From contig QCNI01000011.1 in the NCBI GenBank assembly GCA_003213255.1, positions 1 to 44,456 on the forward strand: a DNA stretch of 44,456 nt. The letters run 5' to 3'. This document shows, one piece after another, positions 35,955 through 44,456 of the stretch. Positions within the stretch are counted from its first letter, which is position 1, and each line of letters begins with the position of its first letter. The notes below the pieces were generated by a model. That model had not been told where the DNA came from, ran no database searches, and saw only the letters and a program-made list of their open reading frames with translations. A program made the translations under genes and the position numbers. This stretch comes from Prochlorococcus sp. AG-424-P16 (GTDB lineage: Bacteria; Cyanobacteriota; Cyanobacteriia; PCC-6307; Cyanobiaceae).

Positions 35955-36863
35955 TTGGTACGTAAAGCAGGACTAATCGTTAATGATGGGAAGGAACTAG
36001 CTGTTCAAACCGCAACTTCTGTTCAAAAAAAATTGGAAAAATCTAATTTTGAAGTTGTAAGAGTTAGTAGCTCTGGAGGGATGGTTGGATTCGCCAATCC
36101 TGATCAACATGTTCGTCCTTTGGGATATATGAATTGTGTTCCCGAGGGGTTTGATTTATCAATGGAATTTGCAATCGTACTTGGCGGAGATGGGACTGTG
36201 CTTTCTGCGGCAAGGCAAACGGCACCCGCTAAAATTCCAATTCTTACAATAAATACTGGTCATTTAGGATTTCTTGCAGAAGCTTATTTATCTAATCTAG
36301 ATGATGCTATAGAAAAAATTATTGCAGGAAATTGGGATATTGAAGAGAGAACTTGTTTTATAATTAGTGTAATGAGGAATGATCAGAGGAGATGGGAGTC
36401 TCTCTGTCTTAATGAGATGGCTCTTCATAGAGAACCTCTGACAAGCATGTGTCATTTTGAGATTTCTATTGGCCGACATGCTCCTGTGGATATCTCAGCT
36501 GATGGAGTGATTTTATCTACTCCAACTGGTTCAACTGCTTATTCATTGAGTGCTGGAGGTCCAGTTATTACACCTGATTGTCCAGTCGTTCAATTAACTC
36601 CAATTGCTCCACACTCATTGGCGTCTAGGGCTTTGGTTTTTAATGATTCAGAGCCAGTAACTGTTTTCCCCGCAACTCCCGAAAGATTGGTTATGGTAGT
36701 AGACGGAAATGCTGGTTGTTATGTTTGGCCTGAAGATAGAGTTTTAATAAGAAAAAGTAAACACTCAGTAAAGTTTATTAGACTTGAAGATCATGAGTTT
36801 TTCCAAGTTTTAAGAAATAAACTAGGTTGGGGTTTGCCCCATGTGGCAAAACCTAACAAATAA
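35955..36863 (+). CDS. nadK: NAD kinase
   Basis: A 302-residue kinase that makes NADP from NAD. The GGDGT motif is at about 77-81, followed by [10 protein letters not shown]. The NE-like core is [12 protein letters not shown], then [20 protein letters not shown], the ATP/NAD-binding hallmark. [20 protein letters not shown] lies near the end. The start is TTG (35955). It is convergent with cobL, 7 bases apart. Cyanobacteria usually carry two NadK; only one is seen here. Confidence 0.95.
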   Translation: MVRKAGLIVNDGKELAVQTATSVQKKLEKSNFEVVRVSSSGGMVGFANPDQHVRPLGYMNCVPEGFDLSMEFAIVLGGDGTVLSAARQTAPAKIPILTINTGHLGFLAEAYLSNLDDAIEKIIAGNWDIEERTCFIISVMRNDQRRWESLCLNEMALHREPLTSMCHFEISIGRHAPVDISADGVILSTPTGSTAYSLSAGGPVITPDCPVVQLTPIAPHSLASRALVFNDSEPVTVFPATPERLVMVVDGNAGCYVWPEDRVLIRKSKHSVKFIRLEDHEFFQVLRNKLGWGLPHVAKPNK

Positions 36864-36870
36864 CGATTAT

Positions 36871-38151
36871 TTAAATATATTTTTTTCCTTTTAAAAGAAA
36901 AACAGGATTATTTGGTTCTAATCTCATTCCCTCAGCGATACTTAAGCTTTTATATGTCTGAATTAAATTTAAATTTGTTTTAAAATTCTTATTTTCTAAT
37001 TCTTCTTTTAATTCTTTGACAATTTGAATGTCAATAATCGGGATAACGATAATATCTCCCATACTCATACCTTGAGAAAGGTTATTAATAACTTGAAGTT
37101 TAGTCTTTTTATCACATCCTCCAATGACTAATCTATTTGGTTTATCAAACGAACTTAAATTCCTCATATTCAAGGTATTATTTACGTCTTCCTCAATAAT
37201 AAATTTTGGTTTAACACCAAGCCTTTTTGAGTTTTCTAGTATTAATGCTTTTGAACCAATCCTTTTGTCGATACAAAATAAATCTAAATTAGGCCTTAAT
37301 TTTAACGCTTCTAAACCTATTGACCCACAACCTGCTCCTATATCCCAGATGACACCGTTTTTAGGAAGCTCTAGATCGGCTAATATTTGAACGCGAACCT
37401 CCCTTTTAGTTAATAAATTTGGTCGGTCATCAAAAGTTTTAAAAATATGGTCACTGATTCCGAAAAGAGGATTATTATTATTTGAGTTATTTTTCTTTGT
37501 TTTTGTAAGAACTACTATGTTCAAATTTGATATTTCAGAAGGCAACGACTGCTTAAGATTTAATTTTCTTATATTTTCATTTTCAAATCCAATTTCTTCA
37601 CAGAGCCAAAAATCATAGAAGTCAATCAGATTTAATTCCGATAAGTTTTCTTTGATTATTTCTAAACTTTGATTATTTGAATCTGTAATAATAGACAAAC
37701 TCGAAGGCTTTGCTTTAAGAGCCTCAACTAACTTAGTAGAATCTCTACCGTGAATACTTACATTAACAGTATCTTGCCACGGAATTTTTAACTTACTAAA
37801 TGCTAATTGAATGCAAGTATTTGAAGGGTAGAAACTTAATTCTTCTTTTGAAAAATTTTCTAGTAATATTCTCCCAATTCCAAACCAAAGTGGATCTCCT
37901 CTAGAAATTAAAATAACATCATTTTTTTGAGATCTAAGCCAGTTAATAAGTTCGTTATTACTTTTACTCGAAAAAAATGATTTCTTTTTTAAGAAACCAT
38001 CTTCGCTCCATGATTTAATTTCTTCAAAATATGAATTTGGAACTGCAATATTTTCTGTTTCTAAGAATAGATTTTGCAATTTGAAAGATAGATCTTCAAA
38101 TTTATAAGAATTAATCCCAATTATATAAATTTTTCTATTAACTTTAGTCAT
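36871..38151 (-). CDS. cobL: Precorrin-6Y C5,15-methyltransferase (CbiE-CbiT fusion)
   Basis: A 426-residue fusion of the corrin pathway that methylates C5 and C15 and decarboxylates the acetate side chain. The N-terminal CbiE part (about 1-215) has LISRGDPLWFGIGRILLE and SIHGRDSTKLVEAL. The C-terminal CbiT part is a Rossmann-fold SAM methyltransferase with LLTKREVRVQILADLELPKN, VIWDIGAGCGSIGLEAL and VIGGCDKKT. A TTG at 38154 is one codon upstream; the ATG at 38151 is preferred. It fits pseudocobalamin synthesis in picocyanobacteria. Confidence 0.93.
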   Translation of the reverse strand: MTKVNRKIYIIGINSYKFEDLSFKLQNLFLETENIAVPNSYFEEIKSWSEDGFLKKKSFFSSKSNNELINWLRSQKNDVILISRGDPLWFGIGRILLENFSKEELSFYPSNTCIQLAFSKLKIPWQDTVNVSIHGRDSTKLVEALKAKPSSLSIITDSNNQSLEIIKENLSELNLIDFYDFWLCEEIGFENENIRKLNLKQSLPSEISNLNIVVLTKTKKNNSNNNNPLFGISDHIFKTFDDRPNLLTKREVRVQILADLELPKNGVIWDIGAGCGSIGLEALKLRPNLDLFCIDKRIGSKALILENSKRLGVKPKFIIEEDVNNTLNMRNLSSFDKPNRLVIGGCDKKTKLQVINNLSQGMSMGDIIVIPIIDIQIVKELKEELENKNFKTNLNLIQTYKSLSIAEGMRLEPNNPVFLLKGKKYI

Positions 38152-38234
38152 CAATGTTTAATGAAATGGAACTAAATTGTTTGAATGTTTTATTAAATTA
38201 TCTTATTATTATTCGAGTTACCATAGTAAATTAA

Positions 38235-38486
38235 TTGTCTGAAAGGAGAAAGAGATTACATGATTTATTGCTAACTCTAATTAATAAAGATAGTGAATTT
38301 GAATTTATTGAAGAAGATTCTAACGATTTAACATCTAGCTATTCTGAAAAAGACACTTTAAATTTATCTCGAGTTATAGAAAAAAATCGTAAAATAATTA
38401 AGAGATATCAAGCTATTGTGAGAACAGCTGTAACTCTAGATGCCCTTATGGATTCAGAAAATGAAGAAAATTACAAAATTAAATAA
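38235..38486 (+). CDS. Small conserved-looking protein of unknown function, 83 residues
   Basis: An 83-residue ORF from a TTG start with AGGAGAAAG close by (38243-38251, inside the ORF). It is charged and helical: MSERRKRLHDLLLTLINKDS, an acidic stretch (EFEFIEEDSNDLTSSYSEKD), then a likely helix (LSRVIEKNRKIIKRYQAIVR) and TAVTLDALMDSENEENY. I do not recognise a domain. It overlaps the start of the DUF3122 gene by 26 bases and is probably its operon partner. The first codons could be wrong. Confidence 0.6.
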   Translation: MSERRKRLHDLLLTLINKDSEFEFIEEDSNDLTSSYSEKDTLNLSRVIEKNRKIIKRYQAIVRTAVTLDALMDSENEENYKIK

Positions 38487-38961
38487 AAATATTTTTTTAA
38501 AAGGAATTTTACCTTTACTTTTACTACTATCTTTTATTTTTAACCCATTAAAAGTATCTGCAGAAATTGCAGAAACAGAAATAAATGGGGAGTTAATGAA
38601 TTCTAGCAGTGAGTTTTTAAGAGACTTGGACTTTGAAACTTGGCAATTAGTGGCTTATAAATCTCCTTTTTTTGAAGATAAATTGATCTTGAGAGTAATA
38701 GGATATCCAGGAAATTTAAGGATTGATCATCCCACTGACTTGAGGGTTGAATCAGGTAGAAAACAGTGGCTTTTAGATGATAAAACACTACTTAATTTGG
38801 AATTAGCAAATGATGGAAGACAAGCTGCAGCAGAGTTCGATCTTGATGAATTGATTAAAAATTTAGATAAAAATAGACCATTAAGATTATCTTTGTCAGG
38901 AGTTTTTTCTGAGTTGCCAGTTCCTCCCTTCGTTGTTAAAGAGTGGAGATCAATAAACTGA
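38461..38961 (+). CDS. DUF3122-family exported protein
   Basis: A 166-residue protein with a clear signal peptide: basic MKKITKLNKNIFLK, then hydrophobic GILPLLLLLSFIF, and a VSA cleavage site at about 36. The mature part has the DUF3122 pattern: DFETWQLVAYKSPFFEDKLI, RVIGYPGNLRIDHP, LRVESGRKQWLLDDKTLLN, ending PPFVVKEWRSI. An ATG at 38440 would add seven residues before the signal; 38461 is preferred. Thylakoid-lumen or periplasmic location is likely; function unknown. ribD follows after 15 bases. Confidence 0.85.
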   Translation: MKKITKLNKNIFLKGILPLLLLLSFIFNPLKVSAEIAETEINGELMNSSSEFLRDLDFETWQLVAYKSPFFEDKLILRVIGYPGNLRIDHPTDLRVESGRKQWLLDDKTLLNLELANDGRQAAAEFDLDELIKNLDKNRPLRLSLSGVFSELPVPPFVVKEWRSIN

Positions 38962-38976
38962 ATTTGAATTTTGGGG

Positions 38977-40071
38977 ATGTCTGAAAACAATGTAAGCCAT
39001 ACAAAATGGATGAAAAGAGCAATTTTTTTGGCTTCTTTAGGTAAAAATACAACTAGTCCTAATCCTAGGGTGGGAGCGGTGATACTTGATAAGAATGGAA
39101 GTCTTATTTCAGAAGGGTTTCATTTCAAGGCAGGGATGCCGCATGCAGAGGCAATGGCTTTTAATAATTTAAAAAAGGATGCTAAAGGTGGGACAATGTA
39201 TGTGAATCTTGAACCTTGTTGTCATCAAGGCAAAACACCTCCATGCGTAGATAAGGTAATATCCTATGGGTTGAAAAAGGTATATATATCTATTAAAGAC
39301 CCTGATAAAAGAGTCTCTGGTAAAGGTATTAAGCTTCTAAAGGAAGCTGGAATAGAAGTTCACTTAGGATTATGTAAAAAAGAATCCTTAGATCTAAATA
39401 AGGCTTTTATTCATAGGAATACTACTAAAAAAGCATTTGGTGTTCTTAAATGGGCGATGAGTATTGACGGAAGAATAGCTTTAAAAAATGGAAAAAGTAA
39501 ATGGATTACTAATGATGAATCAAGGTCATTAGTTCATTCTTTTAGAGCAGAATTTGATGCAATAATCATTGGGGGAAATACATTAAGAAGAGACAACCCA
39601 CTTTTGACTACCAGAGGTTCAAAAAATCCTGAGCCTTTGCGAGTTGTTTTCACAAAAAGTTTAGATCTTCCTTCAAAATCCAATCTTTGGGATTGTAGTA
39701 AGGCAAAAACTTTAGTTATTTATGATTCTTCTACAGCAAATGAAAGCTACCTCTCAAGGATTCCAAAATGTGTGGAGGTTGAAAAGGTATTATCAGATAA
39801 TCCAGAGTTAATTTCAAAAATACTTGCAAAAAGAGGCTGTAATAAGGTTCTTTGGGAATGTGGCCCTGGTTTGGCTACTGCCGCTCTTCAATCAAATTGT
39901 ATTCAGGAACTTATAACTTTTATTGCCCCAAAAATTTTAGGTGGGGAAAATATTATGAATCCCCTTGGTGATTTTGAATTTAGAGAAATGCACGAAATTA
40001 TTAAATTAAGTGATTCTCAGTTTAGTTTGATTGGAAATGATATATGTGTTAAGAGTTCATTCAAAAATTAA
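38977..40071 (+). CDS. ribD: Riboflavin biosynthesis deaminase/reductase
   Basis: A 364-residue bifunctional enzyme for steps two and three of riboflavin synthesis. The deaminase zinc site is HAE (about 56-58), with PCCHQGKTPPC (about 80-90). The C-terminal reductase begins near 150 (AFGVLKWAMSIDGRIALKNG), with GGNTLRRDNPLLTTR and VLWECGPGLATAAL. A TTG at 38971 would add two residues; the ATG at 38977 is simpler. The neighbouring ribF lies 5 kb away, so the riboflavin genes are scattered. Confidence 0.95.
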   Translation: MSENNVSHTKWMKRAIFLASLGKNTTSPNPRVGAVILDKNGSLISEGFHFKAGMPHAEAMAFNNLKKDAKGGTMYVNLEPCCHQGKTPPCVDKVISYGLKKVYISIKDPDKRVSGKGIKLLKEAGIEVHLGLCKKESLDLNKAFIHRNTTKKAFGVLKWAMSIDGRIALKNGKSKWITNDESRSLVHSFRAEFDAIIIGGNTLRRDNPLLTTRGSKNPEPLRVVFTKSLDLPSKSNLWDCSKAKTLVIYDSSTANESYLSRIPKCVEVEKVLSDNPELISKILAKRGCNKVLWECGPGLATAALQSNCIQELITFIAPKILGGENIMNPLGDFEFREMHEIIKLSDSQFSLIGNDICVKSSFKN

Positions 40072-40090
40072 TTTTTTATACTAATTTTTA

Positions 40091-40120
40091 TGGGTCAAAG
40101 TACCGTACGGTTCTTACCCA
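40091..40120 (+). repeat. GC-richer hairpin upstream of ftsH
   Basis: TGGGT (40091-40095) pairs with ACCCA (40116-40120), AAG (40098-40100) with CTT (40113-40115), and the core ACCGTACGGT (40102-40111) is a perfect 10-base palindrome. An A-run follows, so it is not a plus-strand terminator by the usual rule. It lies about 66 bases before the ftsH ATG. Its GC content is higher than the surroundings, which suggests a functional element such as an operator or RNA hairpin. Confidence 0.5.
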
Positions 40121-40186
40121 AAAAAAATCATGCAGATACGGAAACTCTTCATTTAGTTTATAATAAGTTCAAAATCAGTCATAACT

Positions 40187-42049
40187 ATGCCAATAAGACA
40201 AGACGATAATCAACCTAATAGAAGATTCGGAATTGTAAATATTATTTTGATAGGAGTTGGAGCATTACTTCTATTTAGTAGTCTTTTCCCTAATCAAAAT
40301 ATGCAAATCCCCAGAGTTCCTTATTCTTTATTTATTGATCAGGTTAATGATGGTGAAGTTAAGCGTGCATATATCACTCAAGAACAAATTAGATACGAGT
40401 TAAATGGAGCTGAAGAAGGTGCTCCTTCTGTTTTAGCGACAACCCCAATATTTGATATGGACCTTCCTCAAAGGTTAGAAAGTAAAGGTGTGGAATTCGC
40501 TGCCGCTCCTCCCAAAAAACCTAATTTTTTCTCAACCATATTGAGTTGGGTGGTTCCTCCTTTAATTTTTATCCTTGTTTTACAATTCTTTGCTAGAAGA
40601 AGTATGGGTGGCGGTGGCGCTCAGGGAGCTCTTAGTTTTACTAAAAGTAAAGCAAAAGTTTACGTGCCTGATGATGAATCAAAAGTAACATTTGCTGATG
40701 TCGCTGGTGTTGATGAAGCTAAGGACGAATTAACTGAAATAGTTGATTTTCTAAAAAAACCTGAGAGATATACAGATATCGGTGCGCGAATACCAAAAGG
40801 GGTGCTTCTTGTGGGACCTCCAGGAACAGGTAAAACTCTTCTTTCAAAAGCGGTTGCCGGAGAAGCAGAAGTTCCTTTCTTCATAATTTCAGGTTCTGAA
40901 TTTGTTGAGCTTTTTGTTGGTGCAGGTGCTGCAAGAGTAAGAGATCTATTTGAACAAGCAAAGAAAAAAGCTCCATGTATTATTTTTATTGATGAATTGG
41001 ATGCTATCGGTAAGAGTCGATCTGGATCTATGGGTGTAGTTGGGGGAAATGATGAAAGAGAACAAACTTTAAATCAGCTTCTTACTGAAATGGATGGCTT
41101 TGCATCTGCAGATAAGCCAGTTATAGTCCTTGCTGCAACTAACCAACCAGAAGTTCTAGATGCAGCTCTATTGAGACCTGGTAGGTTTGATAGACAAGTA
41201 CTAGTTGATAGACCTGATTTGTCTGGAAGAAAAACAATTTTAGAGATTTATACTAAAAAAGTTAAATTATCAGATTCTATAGATTTAAATTCTATAGCTC
41301 AAGCTACTAGTGGATTCGCAGGAGCAGACTTGGCAAACATGGTCAATGAAGCTGCTTTACTTGCAGCTAGAGCGAAAAGAAAAAGTGTTGAACAACAAGA
41401 TTTAAGTGAAGCGATAGAGAGAGTTGTTGCCGGTTTGGAAAAGAAGAGCCGTGTTTTACAAGAAGATGAAAAGAAAGTCGTTGCTTATCATGAAGTTGGT
41501 CATGCAATTGTAGGCCATCTTATGCCGGGAGGCTCAAAAGTTGCGAAGATTTCAATTGTGCCAAGAGGTATGAGTGCACTTGGTTATACTCTTCAACTCC
41601 CTACTGAAGAAAGATTCCTTAATTCTAAAGAAGAATTAAAAGGCCAAATCGCAACTTTGCTAGGTGGTCGTTCTGCTGAAGAGGTAGTTTTTGGAAAAAT
41701 TACCACAGGTGCCTCTAATGATTTACAAAGAGCTACTGATATAGCTGAACAAATGGTAGGTACTTTTGGAATGAGTGATATACTCGGCCCTTTAGCCTAC
41801 GATAAACAAGGAGGTGGACAATTTTTAGGAAATGGTAATAACCCAAGGAGGTCAGTTAGTGATGCTACTGCTCAAGCAATAGATAAAGAAGTAAGAGATT
41901 TAGTTGATGATGCCCATGAAACAGCTCTAAATATTTTAAGAAATAACTTACCATTGCTTGAATCAATTTCTCAGAAAATTCTTCAAGAAGAAGTTATTGA
42001 AGGAGAAGATTTAAAAAATCTACTCGCGGAAACTAAAATGCCTGCATAA
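40187..42049 (+). CDS. ftsH: ATP-dependent zinc metalloprotease FtsH
   Basis: A 620-residue membrane AAA protease. Two transmembrane helices (about 16-33 and 121-136) flank a lumen-side domain. Walker A GPPGTGKT is at about 210-217, Walker [12 protein letters not shown] near 265, the second region of homology is [17 protein letters not shown], and the zinc site HEVGH is near 435. In cyanobacteria FtsH removes damaged D1 in photosystem II repair; which FtsH copy this is cannot be read here. Length is standard. Confidence 0.96.
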   Translation: MPIRQDDNQPNRRFGIVNIILIGVGALLLFSSLFPNQNMQIPRVPYSLFIDQVNDGEVKRAYITQEQIRYELNGAEEGAPSVLATTPIFDMDLPQRLESKGVEFAAAPPKKPNFFSTILSWVVPPLIFILVLQFFARRSMGGGGAQGALSFTKSKAKVYVPDDESKVTFADVAGVDEAKDELTEIVDFLKKPERYTDIGARIPKGVLLVGPPGTGKTLLSKAVAGEAEVPFFIISGSEFVELFVGAGAARVRDLFEQAKKKAPCIIFIDELDAIGKSRSGSMGVVGGNDEREQTLNQLLTEMDGFASADKPVIVLAATNQPEVLDAALLRPGRFDRQVLVDRPDLSGRKTILEIYTKKVKLSDSIDLNSIAQATSGFAGADLANMVNEAALLAARAKRKSVEQQDLSEAIERVVAGLEKKSRVLQEDEKKVVAYHEVGHAIVGHLMPGGSKVAKISIVPRGMSALGYTLQLPTEERFLNSKEELKGQIATLLGGRSAEEVVFGKITTGASNDLQRATDIAEQMVGTFGMSDILGPLAYDKQGGGQFLGNGNNPRRSVSDATAQAIDKEVRDLVDDAHETALNILRNNLPLLESISQKILQEEVIEGEDLKNLLAETKMPA

Positions 42050-42079
42050 TAGAATTTAAACTTCCTTAGAAATATATTT

Positions 42080-43006
42080 ATGCAAAAATCCCACAGGCTT
42101 GCTAACAAAAACTTTTTATCAAGCTTGGATATATCAACGCAAGAAGTATTACATATTTTAGACTTAGCAAATAATTTTAAAAATAATAATTTAAAGATCG
42201 AATTAAATAATAAAGTTTTAGGTCTAGTTTTTGATAAAGCATCTACTCGTACCCGAGTAAGTTTTCAAGTGGCAATGTCAAGACTTGGAGGGACAACAGT
42301 AGATCTAAATCCGACTACTTCACAAATTGGTAGGGGAGAACCAATTAAGGATACAGCAAGGGTTTTAAGTAGATATTGTGATGTGCTTGCAATAAGAACT
42401 TTCAATCATTCAGATATAGAAGAGTATGCAAAATGGTCCACAAATCCAGTAATTAATGCTCTAACTGATTTAGAACATCCATGTCAGGCTTTGGCAGATT
42501 TTTTAACAATAAAAGAAGAATTTGTAAATTTTGAAAATGTAATTCTGACATATATTGGAGATGGAAATAATGTTGCCAATTCTCTTATATTATGTGGCGC
42601 TTTATTAGGGGTTGAAGTCAGAATTGCTTGTCCAAAAGGTTACGAACCAAATCCAACAGTTATTAAGAAAGCGTACGAAATATATAAAAATCGAAATTTG
42701 TTGAAGATCACAAATGATCCATATAATGCTGTTTCAGGAGCAAACGTTTTATATTCAGATGTTTGGTCATCTATGGGAGAGGAAAATCAAAAAGATAAAA
42801 AAGAAATAGATTTCAAAGGATTTACTATTGACAGTAATTTAGTAAGCAAGGCCGCTAAAGATGTAATAGTTCTTCATTGCCTTCCTGCTTATAGGTCTAA
42901 AGAGATAACTGATGAGGTGATTGAAGGTAAAAATAGTAGAATTTTTGATCAAGCAGAAAATAGAATGCATGTTCAACAAGCGATTTTATTTTGCCTACTT
43001 TCTTGA
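42080..43006 (+). CDS. argF: Ornithine carbamoyltransferase
   Basis: A 308-residue enzyme making citrulline from ornithine and carbamoyl phosphate. The carbamoyl-phosphate loop STRTR is at about 55-59, the ornithine-site blocks are LEHPCQALADFLT (about 132) and VLHCLPAYRSKEI (about 264). It has the standard length. argD of the same pathway is about 38 kb away in this window. It lies 30 bases after ftsH and 61 before lexA. It uses the same donor as the carbamoyltransferase at 26712. Confidence 0.96.
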   Translation: MQKSHRLANKNFLSSLDISTQEVLHILDLANNFKNNNLKIELNNKVLGLVFDKASTRTRVSFQVAMSRLGGTTVDLNPTTSQIGRGEPIKDTARVLSRYCDVLAIRTFNHSDIEEYAKWSTNPVINALTDLEHPCQALADFLTIKEEFVNFENVILTYIGDGNNVANSLILCGALLGVEVRIACPKGYEPNPTVIKKAYEIYKNRNLLKITNDPYNAVSGANVLYSDVWSSMGEENQKDKKEIDFKGFTIDSNLVSKAAKDVIVLHCLPAYRSKEITDEVIEGKNSRIFDQAENRMHVQQAILFCLLS

Positions 43007-43036
43007 ACTTGCTTGCAACCTAATCAATAAAGAGGT

Positions 43037-43060
43037 ACAAATGTATTAGCGTACATTTGT
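43037..43060 (+). promoter_or_regulatory. Probable LexA operator (inverted repeat) in the lexA promoter
   Basis: A perfect 9-base inverted repeat ACAAATGTA (43037-43045) and TACATTTGT (43052-43060), with spacer TTAGCG, ends 8 bases before the lexA ATG. The left half in context, GGTACAAATGTATT, matches the cyanobacterial SOS box RGTACNNNDGTWCB with one mismatch. LexA autorepression is the natural reading. Confidence 0.7.
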
Positions 43061-43067
43061 TTTATTT

Positions 43068-43685
43068 ATGTCAACTTCTGCTGATGATAATCTTACACAG
43101 GCTCAAAATGAGTTGTATGGATGGATAAAAGAATATATGAAAAATTTCCAACATAGCCCATCAATTAGACAGATGATGCAAGCAATGGGACTAAAATCTC
43201 CTGCACCAATTCAGAGTCGCTTAAAGCACTTACAAGAAAAAGGATATATTTCATGGCAGGAGGGTAAAGCAAGAACGATGCAAATAGTAGATGAAGTAGT
43301 GGAAGGGGTTCCAATTATGGGCTCAGTAGCGGCTGGCGGTTTAATTGAAACTTATTCTGATGTTCAAGAAAATTTAGATATTTCAGAAGTTTTAAAAAAG
43401 AAAAATATTTTCGCTTTAACAGTCAATGGGGATTCAATGATAGATGCGTGTATTGCCGATGGAGATATGGTTTTGATGGAACCATTGACAGATTCATACT
43501 CTGTAAGGAATGGAACAATCGTTAGTGCAATGGTACAAGGATTGGGTACAACCTTAAAATATTTTTTTAAACGTAATGAAAAAGTTTATTTAGAAGCTGC
43601 AAATCCAAGTTATGAACCGATTATTTTAGATCTTGATCAAATTGTAATCCAAGGAAAGCTCTTAGCAGTATGGAGAAAAATATAA
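43068..43685 (+). CDS. lexA: LexA-family SOS repressor
   Basis: A 205-residue repressor and autoprotease (S24). The N-terminal winged helix (about 8-70, HSPSIRQMMQAMGLKSPAPI) binds DNA. The C-terminal part has the cleavage site Ala89-Gly90 in SVAAGGL, the catalytic Ser123 in VNGDSMIDACIADGD and Lys164 in GTTLKYFF. The full catalytic set is present, so it should be RecA-responsive; some cyanobacterial LexA lack it. An operator precedes the gene (43037-43060). Confidence 0.94.
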   Translation: MSTSADDNLTQAQNELYGWIKEYMKNFQHSPSIRQMMQAMGLKSPAPIQSRLKHLQEKGYISWQEGKARTMQIVDEVVEGVPIMGSVAAGGLIETYSDVQENLDISEVLKKKNIFALTVNGDSMIDACIADGDMVLMEPLTDSYSVRNGTIVSAMVQGLGTTLKYFFKRNEKVYLEAANPSYEPIILDLDQIVIQGKLLAVWRKI

Positions 43686-43688
43686 TCT

Positions 43689-44456
43689 TTAAAGATTTTT
43701 ATTCCTTTCCCAGTCAGGAACTAAATCAGATAAAATCTCAATTGATTCTTCTTGATTATGATCTCTAACTGACGTTTTAAGTTTATCTAAATTTTCCCAT
43801 AGTTTTTCTGGTTTAATAGATTTCTCTAATGCTCTAAATATTAAAGGATGAGAAGTTTTAAGACATTCTGCATCAATTAAAAGTTCTTCATAAAGCTTTT
43901 CTCCAGGTCTTAATCCTGTAAAAACTATTTCAATATCTCCCTCTTTATTAGACTTATTTTTTAATTTTAGACCACTCAAGTTGATCATTTGTTCTGCTAA
44001 TTCAAGTATCTTTACTGGGCTTCCCATGTCCAATACAAATAAGTCACCACCCAAAGCAAGTTTAGATGCTTGAATTACTAATTGAGCAGCCTCTTCAATA
44101 GTCATAAAGTATCTAATTATATCTGGATGAGTAATTGTGATAGGTCCCCCATTAGAGATTTGCTCTTTAAAAATTGGCACTACAGAACCGGAAGAATTAA
44201 GTACATTGCCAAATCTAACCATTGAAAATTTTGTTTTAGGTAATGAGTTAATGCTGTTTACCTCATTTTCCTCCGCATAAACTTGAACGATTAGTTCAGC
44301 CAACCTTTTCGATGCTCCCATTATGTTGGTTGGTCTAACGGCTTTATCAGTAGAGATAAGGATTCTTTAGAAATTTTTAATTCTTTGGAAATTTCGCAAA
44401 GTGCTTGGGTGGAAAATACATTATTTTTAATACCTATTAGAGGATTCATCTCTACA
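43689..44456 (-). pseudogene. CapD/WbpM-type nucleotide-sugar 4,6-dehydratase/epimerase, frameshifted and cut by window edge
   Basis: The C-terminal half reads [60 protein letters not shown] and [13 protein letters not shown], all typical of CapD/PglF/WbpM UDP-sugar dehydratases with the Met-x-x-x-Lys form of the active site. The upstream continuation VEMNPLIGIKNNVFSTQALC is in another frame. The two join if one base is added near 44361-44363 (GAATCCTT would be GAATTCCTT, giving KEFLISTDK). So the gene is broken, or the read has an error. The 5' part lies beyond the window. It likely makes a surface or exopolysaccharide sugar. Confidence 0.75.

Overview
The window looks like a stretch of chromosome from a high-light Prochlorococcus (picocyanobacterium). 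The evidence is very AT-rich DNA, short intergenic gaps, many TTG and GTG starts, and cyanobacterial markers: the ZipN/Ftn2 (ARC6-type) division protein, a group 2 sigma factor, a nickel superoxide dismutase with its maturation protease, CbiET/CobL, a long cyanobacterial ThiE, DUF3611, DUF3122 and TIGR03792 proteins. I see no phage, transposase, integrase, CRISPR or rRNA. There is one tRNA, Leu(CAA). The species call rests on gene content and style, not on a search.

Layout. 1-1868: end of a cytosine deaminase-like amidohydrolase and an FAD-linked oxidase. 1874-4371: minus-strand unit tRNA-Leu, argD, folC. 4372-4897: a gap that holds a candidate NtcA promoter and two overlapping tiny membrane-protein ORFs. 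4898-9650: murA (minus), a SpoU rRNA/tRNA methyltransferase, lpd, trpC. 9706-11861: a nickel block (His-rich nickel permease, sodX, sodN) and an FKBP isomerase. 11948-18354: lnt, mnmA, nnrED, a sigma factor, pdhA. 18469-26508: zipN, ffh, rpsP, phoH, a BI-1 protein, an unknown gene, era, trmD. 26712-30748: a carbamoyltransferase with SxtJ-like and DUF5989 small membrane proteins, then ispF, a TIGR03792 protein and larB. 30749-33477: two small ORFs and thiS, thiE, ribF (minus). 33486-40071: DUF3611, surE, pheS, nadK, cobL, an unknown small gene, DUF3122, ribD. 40187-44456: ftsH, argF, lexA with a clear operator, and a nucleotide-sugar epimerase/dehydratase gene with a frameshift at the window edge.

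Most genes are core housekeeping functions: cofactors (folate, thiamine, riboflavin/FAD, NAD, cobalamin), translation, protein targeting and pyruvate dehydrogenase (lpd and pdhA are both here but apart). Nickel links three genes: permease, NiSOD and LarB. The least ordinary parts are: (1) the tiny dicistron behind a TGTA-N8-TACA site; (2) the carbamoyltransferase-SxtJ-DUF5989 cassette, which matches the sxtI-sxtJ-sxtK order of saxitoxin clusters but has none of the other toxin genes here; (3) two genes (sodX and the SpoU methyltransferase) whose conserved N-termini have no ATG, GTG or TTG start; (4) argD starting 5 bases after a tRNA; and (5) the frameshift in the final gene.
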